From positions 1-5,985 of the forward strand of contig CALGOD010000212.1 in NCBI GenBank assembly GCA_937957845.1: a DNA stretch of 5,985 nt. Direction: 5' to 3'. The notes below the pieces were generated by a model that was not told the origin of the DNA, ran no database searches, and saw nothing but the letters and a program-made list of their open reading frames with translations. Position 1 is the first letter of the stretch, and each line of letters starts with the position of its first letter. This DNA is from an uncultured Nocardiopsis sp. GTDB lineage: Bacteria > Actinomycetota > Actinomycetes > Streptosporangiales > Streptosporangiaceae. Below, piece by piece: positions 1 through 4,836 of the stretch. A program made the translations under genes and the position numbers.

Positions 1-151
1 TCCTGCTCAGCGCCACGGTCGTGACCGGCGTTCCCGGCACGTCCTCCCCCATGAGGCCCTCCCCTCCTCCGGAGGGAGAACGTCGCTGGTCACGGCGGTG
101 CGCGCGCTGACGTGCGTGAACGTCGGACGACGCTCCCCGGGCCCCCTCCCA

Positions 152-181
152 CCGTTGCCGGAGACGGGGGTACGGCAACGG
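152..181. terminator. Hairpin, possible terminator of an upstream gene
   Basis: Two perfect 9-base arms, CCGTTGCCG (152-160) and CGGCAACGG (173-181), flank a 12-base loop. No T run follows on either strand, so it would be an actinobacterial-type terminator without a U tract, or another RNA structure. It lies just past the place where a frame open to the left edge stops (110), which would fit the end of a gene located mostly outside the window. Confidence 0.35.
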
Positions 182-279
182 GCGCGACACCGCGCCGCAC
201 CCGACACCTACAGGAAAGTCCGCGACGATTCGTCGCACCGCCCCAAGCACTCCCCTTCACTGCTCTATCCTGTGGAGCG

Positions 280-301
280 GGCCGTACCATGACGGCCTTT
301 T
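280..301 (+). terminator. Small hairpin followed by TTTT (terminator or attenuator candidate)
   Basis: GGCCGT (280-285) pairs with ACGGCC (292-297) around a six-base loop, and TTTT follows at 298-301. This is the classic intrinsic-terminator order, but the stem is only 6 bp. The loop contains an ATG (289) that is in frame with the gene at 388, so this could also be the sequestered start of a longer form. It could end readthrough from the left or act as a weak attenuator in the leader of the gene at 388. Confidence 0.3.
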
Positions 302-387
302 CGACTGTGACGCGGCCCAGTGGCCCCTTTCGCCACCTCTACTCCAGGTCAGCGTCTCCACGACACGGATTCGGTGAGGGGAACACC

Positions 388-1044
388 ATGTCCGCCGCAG
401 CTTCCGGCCCGGACCCTGACGGGTCCATGGCCAAACTGATCGAGATCGCGGAGAAGCCGACCCTCGGCCAACGCCTCATCAGCTGGGCTTCGCGCCCGCC
501 CGGACGGCTCTACATTCCCGCGTGCGGGGTGATCGGCCTGGCGTTGCTCTTCGAGGACAGCGTGCCCGCGGGGCACCTTCCCACGTTCGTCATCGGTCTG
601 GGGGGCGGCCTGCTGTTGGCGGGCATGGGAGCTCTACGTCTGGGGATCGCGCTGGCCGTGGCGCGTCCGATGATCCGCCGCTACTGGCTGCGCTGGATCT
701 CCGCGCCGTTGATCGCCGCGGTGGCGCTCGGTCTGGCGGTGGCCGACGTCCCACTACAGACGAGGGTGCAGGCCTCCGCCGAGGAGCTGCTCGCCCTACG
801 CCAGGACACCGACGACCTCACCACCATCCCGCTCAACGGTCAAAGGGCCGGGCTGTACTCGCTGCACAGCATCTCGGTGTCGGAGGGCATCACGCACTAC
901 GCGGTCGAGGGTTCGGGGCTTTTCGCCCCCTCCGGCCTCGCCTACAGCACCGAGGAGATCCCCGAGGGCGTCTTCGTCCCCGGCCAAGGGTCGAAGATCT
1001 ACGAGCACGTGTCGGGCGATTGGTACGTCTGGGTGGACCACTGA
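388..1044 (+). CDS. Unrecognised three-segment membrane protein with an extracytoplasmic C-terminal domain
   Basis: The product has 218 residues, and I do not recognise the family. The start at 388 is chosen because GAGGGG lies six bases upstream. In-frame upstream codons, including ATG 289, extend only into Arg/Pro-rich sequence and lack a well-placed ribosome site. A hydrophilic N-terminus (1-40) is followed by three predicted membrane segments: about 42-56 (short), 66-90 (Gly/Leu-rich) and 103-122. The Arg-rich loop RPMIRRYWLR (93-102) between segments 2 and 3 should be cytoplasmic, which places residues 123-218 outside the cell. That domain has alternating polar and hydrophobic stretches suggesting beta strands, and it ends in an aromatic motif, DWYVWVDH. 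There is no cleavable signal peptide, catalytic motif or cysteine cluster. The gene stands alone and converges on the SPFH operon, sharing only the terminator with it. The reading frame is sound; the function is unknown. Confidence 0.85.
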   Translation: MSAAASGPDPDGSMAKLIEIAEKPTLGQRLISWASRPPGRLYIPACGVIGLALLFEDSVPAGHLPTFVIGLGGGLLLAGMGALRLGIALAVARPMIRRYWLRWISAPLIAAVALGLAVADVPLQTRVQASAEELLALRQDTDDLTTIPLNGQRAGLYSLHSISVSEGITHYAVEGSGLFAPSGLAYSTEEIPEGVFVPGQGSKIYEHVSGDWYVWVDH

Positions 1045-1109
1045 CGAACCGGCCGGAGGCGTTACGGAACGCCCTGTGAGGCGGAACCCACCGTGATCCG
1101 GCTCTGAAG

Positions 1110-1153
1110 GCGGGAGGGGACCACAGCCGTTCGCGGCTCCGGTCCCCTCCCGC
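1110..1153. terminator. Strong bidirectional intrinsic terminator between convergent genes
   Basis: Perfect 13-base arms at 1110-1122 (GCGGGAGGGGACC) and 1141-1153 enclose a second 5-bp stem (AGCCG 1125-1129, CGGCT 1134-1138) capped by TTCG, with a two-base mismatch between the stems. On the + strand TTTCGTCTT follows directly, so it should end the gene that stops at 1044. On the - strand it lies about 35 bases past the SPFH stop, followed by the weaker CTTCAG, so it probably serves that operon too. Confidence 0.9.
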
Positions 1154-1186
1154 TTTCGTCTTCGACCACGAGGACGGGAATCCTCC

Positions 1187-2650
1187 CTAACGGCGGCGTC
1201 CCTGCCCGCCGTAACCCTCACCGCGCTCGAACTGCTGTCGCATCGCGGCGTCCTGCTGGTTACGGTACTCCTCGGCCATCTGCTGCTGACGCCCGGCCGC
1301 CGCGGCGACGGCCCCCTGCGCCGAATCCAGCACGTCCTGCGCGTCGACCGTCGACTCGCCCAGTCGGGGCCGGGCGGAGCCGCCGTTCATCACCTGCGGA
1401 AGCAGCTGTGCGGTGAGCAGCGTCGACAAGGCCGAGCCGTCCCCGGATCCGCCCTCGGTCTGCACCACCACGGGGCGCGGAGCGCGTTCGGCCAGCGCGG
1501 CGCCCACGTCCAGACGGCGGCGGGCCAGCTCGTACTCCAGCACCGCGCGGTTGTCCCTGTAGGCGGTGGCCAGACGCTCCTGGGCCTTGGCCTCGTTCTC
1601 CGCGGCGACCAGATCGGCCCGACCCCGCGTCTCGATCTCGTAACGCACCCGCTGGGCCTCGGTCTCCTGCTCCTGCAACATCTGTGCCACGTCCTTGCGG
1701 GCCTTGTTGAGGGAGGCGTTGACCTCGACGATCTTCGCGTCACGGGTCTTCTTGGACCGCTCGATGTCCATCAGCAGGGTGTCGATACGACGCTTGCGGG
1801 TCAGCTCCCACTCCTGCTCGTAGGCCACCAGCTCCTTGGCCACACGCTCCCGGGTGGCCAGGTGCTGCTGATACTGGTTGGGCAACTGCACGTCGGGGAT
1901 GTTGCAGCCGGTGATCCGCACACCGTACTTCTCCAACTGGTTGTTGAGCAGGCGCCGCATGTCCTCGACGTTGGAGCCGCGCAGGTCGTAGGCGGACTCG
2001 GTGTTGACCTGACGGCTGCGCTGGCGGATGGCGTCCTGCACCGCACTGGACAGCACCAGGTCGAAGTTGCTGGCACCGATGATCGTCACGAACCTGATGG
2101 GATCGATGATCTGGAACTTGAGGAAGAACTCGATCGACTTCAGCGGCACGTTCTCACGTGTGGGGCAGGCCAGTACCGGAGCCGTGTAGGGGATCTCGGT
2201 ACGGGTGTCCACCACGAAGTCCACCCTCGACCACGGGTGCCACAGGTAGTGGCGTCCGGGGCCGATCGCCTTCACGACCGCGCCGTACTTGGTGAGGACG
2301 CCGTGCGTGCCCTCCTCGATCTCGATGATCGATCCGCGCCACCACAGCAGGCCGGCCGCCACGACACTGATCACGCCGACCAGCAGGGTCGGGATGGCGA
2401 GGAGGGTGTAGGTGAGGCTCGCGGTGGCCTCGCCCACCGCACCGTTGAGGGCCATCATCAGCGCCGAGGTCAGGGCGAACAGCCCGAACCAGACCAGGAC
2501 CATCCACCGCAGGCCCCGGTTGTCGCGCGGAATGACGACGGGGACGATCGCGCCCTGGTCGCCGCCGCGCAGCAGACTCGCCAGGTCGCCCCAGGAGGCG
2601 AGGGACTCCTTGATGCTGGAGCCTCTTCCGACGTTCACGGGCTGGCTCAT
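1187..2650 (-). CDS. SPFH/band-7 domain membrane protein (second gene of paralogous pair)
   Basis: This 487-residue protein belongs to the SPFH (stomatin, prohibitin, flotillin, HflK/C) superfamily, whose members form large membrane-anchored oligomers that organise membrane proteins or regulate proteases. A soluble N-terminus (1-47) leads into predicted membrane segments at about 49-69 and 80-104, the second ending in LLWWRG. The SPFH core spans about 108-270, with the family-typical EEGTHGVLTKYG entry, GPGRHYLWHPW and the FFLKFQIIDPIRF strand. A long charged helix (about 265-390, rich in Glu, Arg, Lys and Ala) should be coiled-coil. The tail is Ala/Gln-rich and ends QGRRR. Arg residues flank the membrane hairpin on both outer ends, so the SPFH domain is predicted to be cytoplasmic. 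Start 2650 has GGGAGG seven bases upstream, inside the end of the preceding gene, whose stop it abuts; coupled translation is likely. No protease or NfeD-like partner is visible. Family certain; role unknown. Confidence 0.93.
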   Translation of the reverse strand: MSQPVNVGRGSSIKESLASWGDLASLLRGGDQGAIVPVVIPRDNRGLRWMVLVWFGLFALTSALMMALNGAVGEATASLTYTLLAIPTLLVGVISVVAAGLLWWRGSIIEIEEGTHGVLTKYGAVVKAIGPGRHYLWHPWSRVDFVVDTRTEIPYTAPVLACPTRENVPLKSIEFFLKFQIIDPIRFVTIIGASNFDLVLSSAVQDAIRQRSRQVNTESAYDLRGSNVEDMRRLLNNQLEKYGVRITGCNIPDVQLPNQYQQHLATRERVAKELVAYEQEWELTRKRRIDTLLMDIERSKKTRDAKIVEVNASLNKARKDVAQMLQEQETEAQRVRYEIETRGRADLVAAENEAKAQERLATAYRDNRAVLEYELARRRLDVGAALAERAPRPVVVQTEGGSGDGSALSTLLTAQLLPQVMNGGSARPRLGESTVDAQDVLDSAQGAVAAAAGRQQQMAEEYRNQQDAAMRQQFERGEGYGGQGRRR

Positions 2651-4396
2651 CTACTGACCTCCCTGGTTCTGTCCTGGTTGCTGGGGGCCGCTCTGTGACC
2701 ACGGCGGCAGGGGCCGATCCCCGTACGACGGGGCCTCGTATCGCTCCGGCCGTCCGTACGTCTCCTGGCCCGTCTGGGAGGCGTCGGAGAGACGCCCGTC
2801 GATGGCCTCCTCGGACACGGACTGGCGGATCTCCTCCACGAGGTCCTCACCGGGGTCCTCACCGTCGCCCCGCTCCTTGTCGGGGGCGTCGGCGTCGTCC
2901 ACCAGTGCGCGGATCTCCTGTTCCCGCTCGGAGATACGACCACGGATCTCACCCAGCCGAGAGTGGATGGCCTCCATGTCCTCCTGCGAGAACAGGGCGG
3001 TGTCGGCCTGACCGATGATCTCCTGGGCGATGCGCAGGTAGTCCACGCTCGCGGAGTCGCCCGACCCGATCCGCAGCACCTGGGGCAGGGAGTCGGCGAC
3101 GGCCTCCAACTTGTCCAGGAGGTTCTGGCGGAAGCGGTAGTTGAGGATCTCGGGCGCCTCGGCGGCACTGACCGCGCGGATGTCCAGTGCCTGCGCCTGC
3201 AGGAGCGCCGCGTTGGCGTTGGCCTCGGACTCGGCCTCCACGAAACGCTGGCGGGCCAGCGAGCGGGCCCGGTTGGTCTCCCTCTCCAGGGCGGTGTCCA
3301 TCTGCGCCTGGTACTGGGCGATGTCGGCCTGGATCGCGGACAGGGTCTCGTTGAGGGTGGCCAGCTCCTTGTTCAGGTCACCCTCGTTCTGCTCCTTGCG
3401 CAGTTGCAGCTCGTACTCGAAGGTGTAGGCGTCCTTGGCCACGCGCACCATCTCCGGCGCGGCCAGGTCCATCCGGTACTCCTGGCTGGAGGGTTCGGCG
3501 TGGGTGATGTTGGCGCTGGTCAGCTCCACGATCCCGCTGAACTGCCGGTTGAGCTGCTCCAGCAGGCTCTGGGTGTTGTCGCCGACCATGTCATAGATCG
3601 CCGAGGCCTCCTGATCGTAGATGAGGCTCCGGGTGGTCTCGCTGATCGCGTTGTTGAGCTTCTCCTGGAAACCGTGCACCCCGCCCAGCGTGTAGACGAA
3701 GTCGGTGGCGTTGACGATCCTGAACTGCACGAACAGGTCGATGGAGGCCTGCACGCCGCTCTTGGTCGGGGCCGAGCGGATCGGTGCGTTGAACGGGTAT
3801 TCACGGGTGGTGTTGACGATGTAGGAGACGCGCTTCCATGGGTTGAAGAGCGTGACCCGGCCGGGCTGGTAGATGTTCTCCATCTTGCCGAAGCGGGTGA
3901 CGATGGCCTCACAGCCCTCCGGCACCATCACCATGCCCTGGCGCCACCACATGAACGCGGTCACCGCGAGCGTGATGATCCAGTAGTGGAGACCGAAGAA
4001 GGGATGGATCAGCGGGTTTCCACCGGCGATGGCCTGCGGGACCAACAGCGTGATCGCTCCGAACAGGCCGAGCGCGACCAGCGCGATGGCCGGGAGCATC
4101 GTCACGAAGGTACGACCCCGAGGGATCACCATGGGACAGATGACGTGGACCGGGCCACCGGAGCCGCGCTCGTAGTAGCTGCGGTTGATCGCCTCGCCCG
4201 CGTTGTTGAGGGAGGTGCTCTTCTGCTCGATCCGGGTTCCGACCGATTCACCCTGTTCACGGGCGGCGATGAAGTCCCTGGGATCGAGCCCACCGCCTTC
4301 GGTGGCCTGTTGCAGTGCGTCTGACACCGCCTTGCGCGGGTCGCCCCCTTGGGCGACGGCGCCGGCCGCGCTGCGCACGGTCTGCGCGAACGACAT
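2651..4396 (-). CDS. SPFH/band-7 domain membrane protein (first gene of paralogous pair)
   Basis: This 581-residue protein is the first gene of the SPFH operon. A soluble N-terminal region (about 1-88) ends in a VIPRGR motif that parallels VIPRDN in the downstream protein. Predicted membrane segments follow at about 97-120 and 135-151, ending in MWWRQG. The SPFH core is at about 155-320, with PEGCEAIVTRFG, QPGRVTLFNPWKRV and LFVQFRIVNATDF aligning to the second protein. Then come a Glu/Ala/Gln-rich coiled-coil (about 320-410) with flotillin-like Ala/Glu patterning (FVEAESEANANAA), a conserved-looking helix containing LDKLEAVADSLPQVL, a second short coiled-coil (about 470-498), an acidic stretch (about 500-535) and a Pro/Gln/Gly-rich disordered end. 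I chose ATG 4396 because AAGGAG (4406-4411) is nine bases away; the ATG two codons upstream (4402) is only three bases from it but remains possible (583 residues). Likely assembles with its neighbour. Exact function unknown. Confidence 0.92.
   Translation of the reverse strand: MSFAQTVRSAAGAVAQGGDPRKAVSDALQQATEGGGLDPRDFIAAREQGESVGTRIEQKSTSLNNAGEAINRSYYERGSGGPVHVICPMVIPRGRTFVTMLPAIALVALGLFGAITLLVPQAIAGGNPLIHPFFGLHYWIITLAVTAFMWWRQGMVMVPEGCEAIVTRFGKMENIYQPGRVTLFNPWKRVSYIVNTTREYPFNAPIRSAPTKSGVQASIDLFVQFRIVNATDFVYTLGGVHGFQEKLNNAISETTRSLIYDQEASAIYDMVGDNTQSLLEQLNRQFSGIVELTSANITHAEPSSQEYRMDLAAPEMVRVAKDAYTFEYELQLRKEQNEGDLNKELATLNETLSAIQADIAQYQAQMDTALERETNRARSLARQRFVEAESEANANAALLQAQALDIRAVSAAEAPEILNYRFRQNLLDKLEAVADSLPQVLRIGSGDSASVDYLRIAQEIIGQADTALFSQEDMEAIHSRLGEIRGRISEREQEIRALVDDADAPDKERGDGEDPGEDLVEEIRQSVSEEAIDGRLSDASQTGQETYGRPERYEAPSYGDRPLPPWSQSGPQQPGQNQGGQ
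2658..2663 (-). promoter_or_regulatory. Ribosome binding site of the second SPFH gene, inside the first gene
   Basis: GGGAGG on the minus strand lies seven bases before ATG 2650 and within the last codons of the first SPFH gene, whose TAG stop (2651-2653) touches that ATG. A ribosome finishing the first gene covers this site, so the two proteins are probably made in a coupled ratio. Confidence 0.8.
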
Positions 4397-4405
4397 AGGC
4401 ATGAA

Positions 4406-4411
4406 CTCCTT
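4406..4411 (-). promoter_or_regulatory. Ribosome binding site that decides the start of the first SPFH gene
   Basis: AAGGAG on the minus strand is three bases from ATG 4402 and nine from ATG 4396. Three bases is shorter than normal spacing and nine is usual, so the second ATG is favoured. Confidence 0.7.
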
Positions 4412-4423
4412 GCCGGGAGGTTC

Positions 4424-4439
4424 GGGGAACTGGGGAACT
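4424..4439. repeat. Perfect tandem 8-bp repeat in the SPFH operon leader
   Basis: GGGGAACT occurs twice head to tail on the + strand (AGTTCCCC twice on the - strand). It sits between the candidate -10 box (4449-4452) and the ribosome site (4406-4411), so it would form the start of the transcript or a downstream operator. Two copies in 16 bases is a weak but clean signal. Confidence 0.5.
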
Positions 4440-4448
4440 ATCGACTTC

Positions 4449-4474
4449 GACGCCGTGTATCACGGTCCGGTTCC
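4449..4474 (-). promoter_or_regulatory. Candidate ECF-sigma promoter of the SPFH operon
   Basis: On the minus strand GGAACC (4474-4469) is followed after exactly 16 bases by CGTC (4452-4449). This matches the general ECF sigma factor pattern, a GGAAC-type -35 and a CGTC/CGTT-type -10 with a 16-17 base spacer, as used by SigE- and SigW-like factors. Transcription would start near 4442 and give a leader of about 40-45 bases. The spacer contains a 5-3-5 palindrome, CCGTG-TAT-CACGG (4453-4465). No good housekeeping promoter was found upstream on this strand. The two boxes are short, so a chance match cannot be excluded. Confidence 0.5.
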
Positions 4475-4611
4475 TGCCGGGGTCCGTTCACACGACCAAA
4501 CGAGCCGTAATGGACAGATCAACCTTGACATGAGAGACAGCCGAAACCCAGAGGTCGTGTCCCGAGCGTGACCAGGAGAACAGCGGGGAAAGCCCAGGTC
4601 CATGAACGCGG
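4475..4611. other. Lower-GC intergenic stretch, no gene seen
   Basis: Bases of roughly 4490-4570 are visibly less GC-rich than the genes around them, as expected of regulatory DNA. They hold a perfect TTGACA on the + strand (4525-4530) with no clear -10 box at 17 bases, and an 8-base inverted repeat (ACACGACC 4490-4497, GGTCGTGT 4553-4560). Short frames crossing here run through both hairpins of the spacer and look non-coding. Confidence 0.45.
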
Positions 4612-4644
4612 GAGGGGCACGGCGCCGGGCGCCGTGCCCCTCTC
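4610..4644. terminator. Strong GC-rich hairpin, terminator-like, orientation unclear
   Basis: Perfect 14-base arms, 4612-4625 (GAGGGGCACGGCGC) and 4629-4642, leave a three-base loop. In + strand RNA a G-U and a G-C pair extend the stem to 16 bp, which the - strand RNA cannot do. Neither side has a T run. It begins with the same GCGGGAGGGG as the terminator at 1110. It may be a backup terminator for nrdJ or the end of an unannotated + strand transcript. Confidence 0.65.
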
Positions 4645-4773
4645 CACAGTTCCCACACGGTCTCGACGACCACTGGCGCGGTGCGCTCGTTCCCAGGGAT
4701 CGGTGTCTCTCCGGGCAGCCTGGTCCGGCCTGTCTGCGACCCGGTACCGCCGAGACCCTCCCACCGCCCGAAA

Positions 4774-4807
4774 GGGTGAGAACCTGCCTGGTGGCAGGCC
4801 CTCACCC
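4774..4807 (-). terminator. Intrinsic terminator of nrdJ
   Basis: The hairpin starts 29 bases past the nrdJ stop. On the minus strand a 7-bp stem (GGGTGAG with CTCACCC) and a 6-bp stem (CCTGCC with GGCAGG) are stacked around a 2x2 internal loop and capped by ACCA. TTTCGGG follows directly. Position, stem and short T run all fit rho-independent termination, which would separate nrdJ transcription from the SPFH operon. Confidence 0.8.
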
Positions 4808-4836
4808 CACGACACTCCGGGGCAGGACGCCCGGGG

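Larger units (their letters stand above)
1..387. other. Intergenic or leader region without a supportable gene
   Basis: No frame here has convincing coding character. Short frames exist on both strands, but their third-position GC is not consistently high and their translations are Arg/Pro-rich noise. The frame at 3-110 (+) is open to the left edge and begins with strongly GC-ending codons, so a few last codons of an upstream gene are possible but unproven. What can be seen is a 5-2-5 palindrome at 16-27, a 9-bp hairpin at 152-181, a small hairpin followed by TTTT at 280-301, and a 5-bp hairpin at 320-336. TATCCT at 266-271 resembles a -10 box but has no matching -35, so I do not assign a promoter. 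Transcription of the gene at 388 must start somewhere here. Confidence 0.5.

Noticed and set aside
3..110. C-terminal end of a + strand gene from outside the window
   Set aside because: The frame is open to the edge and the first 17 codons are nearly all GC-ending, but the remainder is not, and 35 codons with no motif are too few to call.
112..387. N-terminal extension of the gene at 388
   Set aside because: The added residues are Arg/Pro/Thr-rich without hydrophobic pattern, while a well-placed GAGGGG precedes ATG 388.
1862..2698. + strand open frame of about 278 codons opposite the second SPFH gene
   Set aside because: It is an antisense shadow in the same register, with no recognisable motif and composition driven by the real gene.
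2963..4324. Long + strand open frame (about 450 codons) opposite the first SPFH gene
   Set aside because: It is antisense to a gene with clear SPFH homology. High third-position GC commonly leaves such frames open, and its Val/Leu/Gly/Asp-rich composition is typical of an antisense shadow.
1187..4396. Naming the SPFH pair hflK/hflC
   Set aside because: HflK and HflC have a single N-terminal membrane segment and lack these extended soluble N-termini; no FtsH or other protease is nearby. The resemblance is at superfamily level only.
4490..4560. 8-base inverted repeat ACACGACC / GGTCGTGT, 55 bases apart
   Set aside because: In a few hundred bases an 8-base match of this kind is expected by chance fairly often, and neither arm extends.
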